This document shows, piece by piece, positions 57,845 to 64,000 of a stretch of DNA of 64,000 nucleotides. The notes beneath the pieces were generated by a model that was given only the letters and a program-made list of their open reading frames with translations, was not told where the DNA came from and ran no database searches. The DNA is from Prevotella sp. (lineage in GTDB: Bacteria; Bacteroidota; Bacteroidia; Bacteroidales; Bacteroidaceae): positions 62,001 through 126,000 of the forward strand of contig JAEEQH010000003.1 in the NCBI GenBank assembly GCA_016285245.1, given 5' to 3'. Made by a program: the position numbers and the translations under genes. Numbering within the stretch: position 1 is the first letter of the stretch; each line of letters opens with the position of its first letter.

Positions 57845-59653
57845 ATGCAGACATTAAGCCACTTATCCCGACTCATCCACGACCAGGCCGCTAAGTACGG
57901 CGACCGCGAAGTGCTTATCTATCGTGACTTCGGCGCTACGGAGTGGAAGTCGTGTTCATGGAACCAGTTCTCGCAGGCGGTGAAGCAGGTTTCCAATGCC
58001 CTGCTGAACCTCGGCGTGAAGGTGCAGGAGAATATCGGCGTCTTCTCGCAGAACTCCGCACAGTACCTCTACTGTGACTTCGGCGCCTGGGGCATCCGCG
58101 CCGTCACCATCCCGTTCTATGCTACCTCGTCCGAGCAGCAGATACAGTTCATGCTGGCCGACGCGAAGGTGCGCTTCCTCTTCGTCGGCGAACAGGACCA
58201 GTACGACAAGGCCCACCGCGTCTTCCCGATGTGCAGCACGCTGGAGCGCATCATCGTCTTCGACCGTCAGGTGCGTCTGGCCGAGGGCGACCAGTCGACG
58301 ATGTACTTCAACGACTTCCTGAAGCTCGGCGACGGACTGCCCCGCCAGTCGGAGGTGGAGAGCCGCCAGCGTGACGCGTCGATGGACGACATCGCGAACA
58401 TCCTCTATACCAGCGGCACCACCGGCGACTCCAAGGGTGTCATCCTCACCTGTGGACAGTACCATGCCGCCATGGTGGCCAACGGCAAGTGCGTGCCCGT
58501 CGGCGAGAACGACCGTGTACTGAACTTCCTGCCCTTCACCCACATCTTCGAGAAAGGCTGGAAGATTCTCTGTCTCACCGCCGGTGCCCGCCTCATTATC
58601 AACACCTACCCGCAGGAGGTGCAGCAGTCGATGAAGCAGACACACCCGACGTGTATGTCCTCCGTTCCCCGTTTCTGGGAGAAGGTCTACATGGGTGTGC
58701 AGGAGAAGATTGAGAGCTCCGGCCCCGTGCAGCGCAAGCTCTTCCGCCATGCCTTCGAGGTGGGGCGCCGTCATAACATCGAGTATCTCTCGAAGGGCCG
58801 CCGCCCGCCCGTGGCACTCCATCTGGAGTACGAGATGATCAACAAGACCGTCTTCTCGCTGGTCCGCAAGGAGCTGGGCCTGGAGAATGCCCACTTCTTC
58901 CCCACGGCAGGTGCCACCGTCAACCCGCAGGTTGAGGAGTTTGTCCATGCCATCGGCATCAATATGGTCGTCGGCTACGGACTCACCGAGTCGCTGGCCA
59001 CCGTCTCCTGTAACCACCTCGGCGAGCCCTGGACCGTTGGCTCCGTGGGCATACCCATCGAGGGCATCTCCATCCGCATCAGCGACGAGGGCGAGGTGCT
59101 GCTCAAGGGTCCCACCATCACCCGTGGCTACTTTAACCGCGAAGACCTGACGCGTCAGGCGTTTACCGACGACGGCTACTTCCGCACCGGCGACTCCGGC
59201 TACCTCCAGGACGGCGAGCTGTTCCTGAAGGAGCGTATCAAGGACCTCTTCAAGACCTCCAACGGGAAGTATATCGCCCCGCAGATGATTGAGTCGAAGA
59301 TCCTCGTCGACAAGTACGTCGACCAGATAGCCATCATCGCCGACCAGCGCAAGTTCGTCTCAGCACTCATCATCCCCGTCTACCCGTTGCTCGAGGAGTA
59401 TGCCCGCAGCCACGGCATCAGCTTCGAGAGCCGCGAGGATCTCTGCCAGAACCCGCAGATCCACGAGATGATGATGGAGCGCATAGACACCCTCCAGCAG
59501 CAGCTGGCCCACTACGAGCAGATCAAGCGCTTCACCCTGTTGCCCCACGGCTTCTCCATTGAGCGTGGCGAGCTGACGAACACCCTCAAGATCAAGCGCC
59601 GCGTCCTCAACGAGAACTACAAGGCCCAGATCGACGCCATGTACGCCGAATAG
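57845..59653 (+). CDS. Long-chain fatty acid--CoA ligase, AMP-binding
   Basis: Adenylate-forming enzyme activating fatty acids to acyl-CoA. 602 residues: ILYTSGTTGDSKGVILTCGQ (P-loop A3), LPFTHIFEKGWKILCLTAGA, VVGYGLTESLATVSCN (A5), DDGYFRTGDSGYLQDG (A7) and ERIKDLFKTSNGKYIAPQMIE with the A8 hinge. The C-terminal TLKIKRRVLNENY contains the conserved catalytic-lysine region. The TFNGK-type hinge is typical of long-chain rather than short-chain synthetases. It has its own promoter and is followed by a patatin gene after a satellite, so fatty acid released by the lipase might be reused (inference). Confidence 0.93.
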   Translation: MQTLSHLSRLIHDQAAKYGDREVLIYRDFGATEWKSCSWNQFSQAVKQVSNALLNLGVKVQENIGVFSQNSAQYLYCDFGAWGIRAVTIPFYATSSEQQIQFMLADAKVRFLFVGEQDQYDKAHRVFPMCSTLERIIVFDRQVRLAEGDQSTMYFNDFLKLGDGLPRQSEVESRQRDASMDDIANILYTSGTTGDSKGVILTCGQYHAAMVANGKCVPVGENDRVLNFLPFTHIFEKGWKILCLTAGARLIINTYPQEVQQSMKQTHPTCMSSVPRFWEKVYMGVQEKIESSGPVQRKLFRHAFEVGRRHNIEYLSKGRRPPVALHLEYEMINKTVFSLVRKELGLENAHFFPTAGATVNPQVEEFVHAIGINMVVGYGLTESLATVSCNHLGEPWTVGSVGIPIEGISIRISDEGEVLLKGPTITRGYFNREDLTRQAFTDDGYFRTGDSGYLQDGELFLKERIKDLFKTSNGKYIAPQMIESKILVDKYVDQIAIIADQRKFVSALIIPVYPLLEEYARSHGISFESREDLCQNPQIHEMMMERIDTLQQQLAHYEQIKRFTLLPHGFSIERGELTNTLKIKRRVLNENYKAQIDAMYAE

Positions 59654-59698
59654 TCTCATAAGGCTCTTAGGCCCCATAGGTCTCATAACCCCAATCCC
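59654..59698 (+). repeat. CTCATAAGG/CCCATAGGT satellite, synthetase-patatin spacer
   Basis: TCTCATAAGGCTCTTAGGCC then CCATAGGTCTCATAACC: four to five degenerate 9-base units fill the 51-base spacer. Confidence 0.8.
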
Positions 59699-59704
59699 AG
59701 CTCT

Positions 59705-60700
59705 ATGAGAAAGCTCCTCCTGCTCCTCCTTTTCGTCGTTACCACAGGCGTTTCACCGCTGGGCTCTACCGTTACCGCCGCCCGTCCCAAGGTCGGACTG
59801 GTCTTTGGCGGAGGCGGAGCCAAGGGTGCTGCCGAGGTGGGCGTGCTGAAGGTTCTTGAGCGGGCGGGCATCCCCGTCGACTACATCGCCGGCACGTCCA
59901 TCGGCTCCATCGTCGGCGGACTCTATGCTGCCGGCTATACCGCCGCCGAGCTCGACTCGATGTTCTGTCAGCAGGAGTGGCTGACGCTCCTCACCGACCG
60001 CCGCGACGACGTGGGCAACGAGCCCTATACGGTGAAGGACGGCGTCACCTATATCTTCGGCTTCCCCGTCATGGGCGACCTCAGCAACGGCGACATCGGC
60101 GGCTTTGGCGTTATGCGCGGCGAGCGTGTCGAGCGGATGGTCGACTCCATGGCCTGTGCCAAGGGCTGTCGCGACTTCAAGTCGCTGCGCATACCTTTCC
60201 GTTGTGTTGCTGCCGACTTCCGTAACGCCCGCGAGGTCATCATCAAGGACGGACGCCTCTCCACTGCCATCCGTGCCTCCATGGCCATCCCCGGCATCTT
60301 CAAGCCCGTCAGCCGCGACGGCGTGCGACTTGTCGACGGCGGTATGCTCAACAACCTGCCCGTGGACGTCGTCAAGGCCATGGGTGCCGACATCATCATC
60401 GCCATCGACCTCCAGCAGGCCGAGCAGAAACCTAAGGACTATGACTTCGGCATCCTCGGTGGCATGGCCGATATGCTGGGTTTCGGCGGTCTCGTCAACT
60501 GGGTGGCCAAGCGTCCGGACATCAAGAAATACGCCGACAACATCAAACTCTCCACCGTCTATATCCATCCGCCCCTGCCCGACATGGACGCCTCCAGCTT
60601 CGGCAACAAGAACAGCGCCCGCATGATCCGCATAGGCGAACAGGAGGCCATGCGCCACTGGGACGAGCTGATGAAGATTAAGCGGAAACTGAAGAACTGA
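59705..60700 (+). CDS. Patatin-like phospholipase, exported
   Basis: A 331-residue serine lipase of the patatin family. MRKLLLLLLFVVTTGVSPLGSTVTAA is a signal peptide. Then GLVFGGGGAKGAAEVGVLKVLE (oxyanion Gly-rich loop), nucleophile GTSIGS (GxSxG), ASMAIPGIFKPV and DGGMLNNLP with the catalytic Asp of the DGG motif. Unlike the longer Bacteroidetes/PlpD type proteins (700 or so residues with POTRA and outer-membrane barrel), this one ends soon after the patatin domain (KIKRKLKN). It is probably periplasmic. No terminator is visible directly after the gene. Confidence 0.92.
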   Translation: MRKLLLLLLFVVTTGVSPLGSTVTAARPKVGLVFGGGGAKGAAEVGVLKVLERAGIPVDYIAGTSIGSIVGGLYAAGYTAAELDSMFCQQEWLTLLTDRRDDVGNEPYTVKDGVTYIFGFPVMGDLSNGDIGGFGVMRGERVERMVDSMACAKGCRDFKSLRIPFRCVAADFRNAREVIIKDGRLSTAIRASMAIPGIFKPVSRDGVRLVDGGMLNNLPVDVVKAMGADIIIAIDLQQAEQKPKDYDFGILGGMADMLGFGGLVNWVAKRPDIKKYADNIKLSTVYIHPPLPDMDASSFGNKNSARMIRIGEQEAMRHWDELMKIKRKLKN

Positions 60701-60812
60701 TAGTTTGCTTTTGGCTGAGATATACCTATACCTGTCTGAAATACCTTTGTACAAAGGCGTTTCGGGAGATTGAGGTACCTCTATGGGGTAAACAGACCAC
60801 TTCTTTCACAAT

Positions 60813-60869
60813 AAGTGCCACCTTTTTTGAAATAGGTGGCGGGTATTGCGCGAAAAGTGGCGGGTATTG
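60813..60869. repeat. 21-bp phased GTGGCGGGTATTG repeats
   Basis: GTGGCGGGTATTG at 60836-60848 and at 60857-60869, exactly 21 bp apart, preceded by an inverted AAGTGCCACC (60813-60822). Same architecture, one inverted then direct copies at 21 bp, as the array at 15163-15260. The 213-base gap between patatin and hipT also holds a palindrome CCTTTGTACAAAGG near 60743 and a TGATCA/TGATCA-framed hairpin near 60880-60907. Confidence 0.75.
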
Positions 60870-60913
60870 GACTATAAGTTGATCATGGGGTCGGAGCCCC
60901 TGATCATATCTGC

Positions 60914-61849
60914 TTATATCGTTAGTCTGCTTAATTTTGACATGAGAAGTTGCTCATATCCGTCCTTCATCTCTTCGCTGAGGAAAGAATCTTGAATGAG
61001 CTGTTTCCACTTCGGGAGGACTTTGTGCATGTTCCCAATAAGACGCATCACGACGTTCTGCTCCAGTCCCATTGTCGTTGCGGCTTTCAGAAAATCATCC
61101 AGTTGGAATTTCGACTTGCGCCCAAAGAGCGTCAGAGCCAGTTCCTCTTTGTCCTTGGGATTGGCAATGGCAATATTCAGGAGGTCGTAGGCGGGAGTGA
61201 GCTGATAGGCATTGGCCGGTCGGTAGAGCGAGAAGTTCTTCAGATGCATGTCGTTATTGCCCGTGACAAAGCAGAAGAGCAGCAACTGCATGTAGTTGGT
61301 GAGGGCGAGCTTCGGCATGTCGCAATACTGCATGATGGTCTTTGCTATCTGCTCGTGCGAACCCTTGTATTTGTACTCCGTGGGGTGCAGCGTCAGCTGG
61401 CACAGATCTTCCATGTCTATCTTCTCTCCATTCCTTGTGCGGTCGATGCGGCGAGTGATATACCCCAGCTTCCCATCAGCCATACGAATGAGGCTGTGGG
61501 GTACAACGCTGATTTTCGCTACCTCAGCGAGGTGCATGGTCAGATCCTCATTCTCGGGCAGCTGCGGATAGCTCTCTGTCTGAGGCTTGAAGATGAAATC
61601 ACCCCAAAGGCCGACTATCGTCAAGCGGCTACAACCTTCGTGCTTATCGAGGTTCAACGACAATTTAGGCTGTACACCTGTCAGCGATGTTTGGGCACGA
61701 ATGACTTGTTCAGCCAGACTGTCTAGGTCTTCATGACGGTATTCCAGCAGGGGTGCTTCCCGCAGTCCGAAAAACTTCCTGGCACACTGCGGATGAAAGT
61801 CTTTCTGCCCCTCTTCTAACGGCTTATAGCAATATAGACACTTTGGCAT
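60914..61849 (-). CDS. hipT: HipT-like serine/threonine kinase toxin (HipA C-terminal domain)
   Basis: A 311-residue HipA-type kinase lacking the N-subdomain 1, which is encoded separately just upstream. N-terminal Cys/His cluster CLYCYKPLEEGQKDFHPQCARKFFG resembles a small zinc ribbon. Then the Gly-rich loop with possible autophosphorylation sites QTSLTGVQPKLSL (53-65), the ATP-binding Lys in FIFKPQ (Lys88), LITRRIDR-like YITRRIDR, catalytic loop TGNNDMHLKNFSL (about 197-209) and the metal-binding PAYDLLN. HipT of E. coli phosphorylates tryptophanyl-tRNA synthetase; the target here is unknown. Third gene of a hipB-hipS-hipT operon, 25 bases after hipS. Confidence 0.87.
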   Translation of the reverse strand: MPKCLYCYKPLEEGQKDFHPQCARKFFGLREAPLLEYRHEDLDSLAEQVIRAQTSLTGVQPKLSLNLDKHEGCSRLTIVGLWGDFIFKPQTESYPQLPENEDLTMHLAEVAKISVVPHSLIRMADGKLGYITRRIDRTRNGEKIDMEDLCQLTLHPTEYKYKGSHEQIAKTIMQYCDMPKLALTNYMQLLLFCFVTGNNDMHLKNFSLYRPANAYQLTPAYDLLNIAIANPKDKEELALTLFGRKSKFQLDDFLKAATTMGLEQNVVMRLIGNMHKVLPKWKQLIQDSFLSEEMKDGYEQLLMSKLSRLTI

Positions 61850-61874
61850 TTACGATTAATTTACGATATACAAT

Positions 61875-62192
61875 TTATTGAACTGGTACGACACTGACTG
61901 AACCTATGCACTCCTTGCAGCACAGCAGCAGTAGCGACATGCGGTCAAGGATGCTGATGTCGGTATTGCGAAGTGCCACATCGAGCAACCAACCTTCGGG
62001 TATCAGACCGTCAAAGAACGGAAACAAAACGGGACTGACAAATACCTCCTCTTGCAAAGGCAATGTCAGACTTATGGGCAAGGCATCGTCTCGCATGAGA
62101 TAGGAACCGTCATAACAGAAGCGGTATTCACCGCCATCCTCCGTCAATATACCGGCCAGTATGTCCTTGCGATATATTTCTGCCTGCCTCAT
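61875..62192 (-). CDS. hipS: HipS-like protein (HipA N-subdomain 1)
   Basis: A 105-residue stand-alone copy of the HipA N-terminal subdomain: MRQAEIYRKDILAGILTED, DDALPISLTLPLQEEVF and FPFFDGLIPEGWLLDVALRN. In the tripartite HipBST systems this small protein, not HipB, neutralises the kinase. Its start overlaps the hipB stop by four bases (ATGA), so translation is coupled; the stop is 25 bases before hipT. The alternative, a broken hipA, is less likely because order, spacing and both ends are intact as in HipBST. Confidence 0.85.
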   Translation of the reverse strand: MRQAEIYRKDILAGILTEDGGEYRFCYDGSYLMRDDALPISLTLPLQEEVFVSPVLFPFFDGLIPEGWLLDVALRNTDISILDRMSLLLLCCKECIGSVSVVPVQ

Positions 62193-62392
62193 GAGCGTTT
62201 CGTAGCTGTTAGTTCATAGTTAAACAGGTCGAGGAGCTGGTTCACCTTGTCCATCCTCAATGAAAGTTTGCCCTGCTCCAGATTGCGAATGAAGCACAGC
62301 CCGACACCCGACTTCATGGCCAAGTCTTCTTGTGTGAGGCCGTTTTCCTTGCGCAAAGCCTTCACAACCAACGATAATTTAGTCCTTTCCAT
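62189..62392 (-). CDS. hipB: HipB-like HTH regulator
   Basis: A 67-residue XRE-type helix-turn-helix protein: LVVKALRKENGLTQEDLAMKSGVGLCFIRNLEQGKLSLRMDKVNQLLDLFNYEL. First gene of the toxin-antitoxin operon; it should bind its own promoter region and, in HipBST, augments HipS. DNA-binding helix QEDLAMKSGVGLCFIRNLE is well formed. Overlaps hipS by four bases. Confidence 0.9.
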   Translation of the reverse strand: MERTKLSLVVKALRKENGLTQEDLAMKSGVGLCFIRNLEQGKLSLRMDKVNQLLDLFNYELTATKRS

Positions 62393-62410
62393 ATAAAATT
62401 ATATTATTTC

Positions 62411-62451
62411 GAATGCAAAAGTACACAATTATTCCAAATTTATATGCATTC
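62411..62451 (-). promoter_or_regulatory. hip operon promoter and candidate operator
   Basis: Minus strand -7 TACTTTTG (62416-62423), 24 bases before the hipB ATG. An inverted repeat GAATGCA (62411-62417) / TGCATTC (62445-62451) frames it and is a possible HipB site. The surroundings are very AT-rich. Confidence 0.4.
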
Positions 62452-62515
62452 TTATATAATTTATGCGAAGATTTAACATTTTATATGAGTTCGAATGTAG
62501 TTAAATAGCATTTCC

Positions 62516-62546
62516 AAGCCGAAAGTTATGCGCTTTCGGCTTTTTT
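62516..62546 (+). terminator. Orphan terminator upstream of the hip operon
   Basis: AAGCCGAAAG (62516-62525), loop TTATGCG, CTTTCGGCTT (62533-62542) followed by T up to 62546. The T tract is on the plus strand, yet the only plus-strand gene upstream is patatin, 1.8 kb away beyond the minus-strand hip operon. Confidence 0.8.
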
Positions 62547-62599
62547 GCCTATCTCTGACTTTGTCTAAGGAACTTTCATTCGAGAAAATCCAAATAAAA

Positions 62600-62631
62600 T
62601 TTGGTTTTCTGCTCACTTAATCGTATCTTTG
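62600..62631 (+). promoter_or_regulatory. Promoter of the C10 protease operon
   Basis: -33 TTTG (62600-62603), 20-base spacer, -7 TATCTTTG (62624-62631); transcript start about 25 bases before the ATG at 62658. Confidence 0.78.
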
Positions 62632-62657
62632 CAGCAGAAACCTAATACTACAACGAA

Positions 62658-63131
62658 ATGAAGAGACATCTATTAACCGCATTACTGTTGTTGGCTGCTG
62701 TCGTCCTGTGGGCACAGAAAGCCGTGGTTGTTTATCAGAACGACGGCACGGTGGCGACATTTGCGTTCACGGAGAAGCCAGTGGTGACGTATAGCGGCAA
62801 TGACCTGGTGCTGACAACCACGAAGACCAGTGTGACATACCCCATCTACAAACTGAGGAAGATTGATTTCGATATCAGCTTTGATGAATTGACGGGTATT
62901 AAAGATGCGAAGGTGAAGGCCGACGTGCAGTTCTCGTTCCGTGGCGGTACGCTCACCGTCCGTGGTGGCGAGCCGGGGTCGCAAGTGATCATCTATAATA
63001 TCAAGGGTGTGCAGGTAGGCCAGTACCGCCTTGACGGCGACGGCAACGCCACCATCCCTACCGAGAGCCTTGGCAAGGACTTCTATGTGGTGAAGTCCAA
63101 GAGTTTCACCTTTAAGTTCCGCAAACAATGA
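62658..63131 (+). CDS. Small secreted protein with T9SS-type C-terminal fold
   Basis: A 157-residue exported protein: MKRHLLTALLLLAAVVLWAQ is a signal peptide. The first half (VVVYQNDGTVATFAFTEKPVVTYSGNDLVL ... YPIYKLRKIDF) and second half (FRGGTLTVRGGEPGSQVIIYNIKGVQVGQYRLDGDGNATIPTE ... FYVVKSKSFTFKF) resemble the beta-sandwich of type IX secretion C-terminal domains, here without a large passenger. Its stop overlaps the ATG of the C10 protease (ATGA), so the two are translated together. In Bacteroides C10 proteases sit next to small inhibitors; whether this protein is one is unknown and its sequence does not show it. Confidence 0.7.
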   Translation: MKRHLLTALLLLAAVVLWAQKAVVVYQNDGTVATFAFTEKPVVTYSGNDLVLTTTKTSVTYPIYKLRKIDFDISFDELTGIKDAKVKADVQFSFRGGTLTVRGGEPGSQVIIYNIKGVQVGQYRLDGDGNATIPTESLGKDFYVVKSKSFTFKFRKQ

Positions 63132-64000
63132 AGATATTTACAATTTACAGATGTACAATGTACAATGTACAATGTACAATTCATAATTCACAATTCACAT
63201 TTCACAATTGGCTACGCCGTGTGACTTTGGCTATCGTGGCGATGCTTGTCTCAGTCGCCGTGCTGGCCGACGATGTCAGCGCAGAGCAGGCTCTGCAGAT
63301 AGCCCGCCAGTTTGCGCAGAGTCCGCAGACGCAGCAGCTGTCGCGGCGCTTGGCGCCTGCCAAGCCAATAAAGCCGACGATGGCGCACGTCATGCGCTCG
63401 AAGGTGGCAGCGAAGGATAATGTCTACGTCGTTAACCTCGGCAACGACCAGGGCTTTGTGATTGTCTCCGGCGAGGATGGTGCCGACGACGTTGTGCTCG
63501 GCTACTGCGACCACGGCTCGTTCTCCTACGACAACTGTCCTGTACAGTTGAAAGACCTGCTGACGGTCTATTCCGCTGGCGTCGATTCGCTGCGGCAAGA
63601 TCCTGTCATGTCTGTTCTCCGTAGGAGAGCCGCTACTGCTACATACCCCAGCTATTTGGGCAATGTCATCGTCGAACCTCTGCTGACGACTACATGGAAT
63701 CAGACGGCACCTTATAACATGTTCTGTCCCGAAGTAACTGACGAAGGTACCGATCTTGGGAACATGTATGCCGGTCACTATGCCACGGGATGTGTGCCCA
63801 CAGCGGTAGCCCAGGTGATGAACTATTGGAAATGGCCCAAGGAGTCGCAAGGCAAAGTGGGAGATGAGGATTTTTCTGGTCATGTTTACAACTGGAATAA
63901 TATGCTTGACAACTATGGTGCCAGATACAAAGAAGGACGCTACGGCATAGGTACTACCCAGACAGAAGGATATGATTCCTATAACGCAGAGCAGGCTGAG
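63128..64000 (+). CDS. C10 family (streptopain-like) cysteine protease, 3' end outside window
   Basis: N-terminal 291 residues of a secreted cysteine protease. The ATG at 63128 overlaps the previous stop. MKIFTIYRCTMYNVQC... is encoded by an ACAATGT satellite and lengthens the basic region before the hydrophobic signal core LRRVTLAIVAMLVSVAVLA. Then the propeptide/Spi-like domain (VSAEQALQIARQFAQ ... NVYVVNLGNDQGFVIVSGEDGADDVVLGYCDHGSFSYDNCP) and the catalytic start YATGCVPTAVAQVMNYWKWP, where the Cys is the nucleophile. The catalytic His lies beyond the window. Alternative starts at 63158 or 63242 would shorten the signal; 63242 leaves too short a core. Confidence 0.88.
   Translation, partial: MKIFTIYRCTMYNVQCTIHNSQFTFHNWLRRVTLAIVAMLVSVAVLADDVSAEQALQIARQFAQSPQTQQLSRRLAPAKPIKPTMAHVMRSKVAAKDNVYVVNLGNDQGFVIVSGEDGADDVVLGYCDHGSFSYDNCPVQLKDLLTVYSAGVDSLRQDPVMSVLRRRAATATYPSYLGNVIVEPLLTTTWNQTAPYNMFCPEVTDEGTDLGNMYAGHYATGCVPTAVAQVMNYWKWPKESQGKVGDEDFSGHVYNWNNMLDNYGARYKEGRYGIGTTQTEGYDSYNAEQAE
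63150..63208 (+). repeat. ACAATGT/ACAATTC satellite at the start of the C10 protease gene
   Basis: ATGTACAATGTACAATGTAC, then TTCATAATTCACAATTCACA and similar words, open in the protease frame. Confidence 0.85.

Overview
The window looks like a chromosomal segment of a Bacteroidales bacterium, most likely Prevotella or a close relative. The reasons are the Bacteroidetes-type promoters (TTTG, about 20 bp, TAnnTTTG), the Bacteroidetes dcw gene order with an FtsL-like protein and without murF, a DUF3575/DUF5119/fimbrillin locus, a glycine-lipid gene pair, T9SS-type C-terminal domains and a C10 (streptopain-type) protease. No search could be run; identities rest on motifs and family knowledge.

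Layout. 1-5.0 kb: end of surE, lpxB (lipid A), and facing them rsfS-ftsH-cdsA. 5.2 kb: tRNA-Gln(CUG) with its own promoter and terminator. 5.4-8.8 kb: two overlapping Cache-sensor genes, a degenerate histidine kinase and a complete one. 8.8-19.3 kb: secreted zinc metalloprotease, DUF349 protein, corA with a long leader, pepD, a GxxExxY gene inside an inverted-repeat element, and a lipid-flippase-like membrane protein. 19.4-32.2 kb: a surface/fimbrial locus (OmpA-like/DUF3575 protein with a TolA-like tail, DUF5119 lipoprotein, two fimbrillins, an Ig/BspA-like protein and a 1410-residue protein with about fourteen Cys/His repeats). 32.5-41.7 kb: dus-rmuC, rsmA plus a RAYT-like transposase, dprA, dgt, and glsA-glsB. 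41.9-57.8 kb: complete dcw cluster mraZ to ftsZ with a MraZ operator and a terminal hairpin. 57.8-60.7 kb: acyl-CoA synthetase and patatin. 60.9-62.4 kb: HipBST-type toxin-antitoxin module. 62.6-64.0 kb: small secreted protein coupled to a C10 protease that runs off the window.

The most unusual aspect is repetitive DNA. A REP-like palindrome (core CTATGCCGnCACC, loop, GTGnCGGC) occurs about twelve times with compensatory changes in its stem, in convergent gene gaps and in frame inside surE, lpxB, the flippase gene and the RAYT gene itself. A second family (arms rich in CGCAGAG) occurs four times; three copies are gene-less, MITE-like hairpins, and one encloses a GxxExxY PD-(D/E)XK-family gene, suggesting a parent element and its derivatives. 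Several short satellites (GAGGAACGAGGAA, CCCATTAGT, TTAATTCTTAATGC, CAATTGT, ACAATGT types) fill spacers and are inserted in frame in conserved genes including rsmA, rsmH and the metalloprotease.

Functionally the region mixes envelope building (lipid A, phospholipid, glycine lipid, peptidoglycan and division genes), surface display (fimbrillins, Cys/His repeat protein, proteases) and DNA uptake/repair (dprA, rmuC), with a toxin-antitoxin module that may have been inserted between a gene and its terminator.
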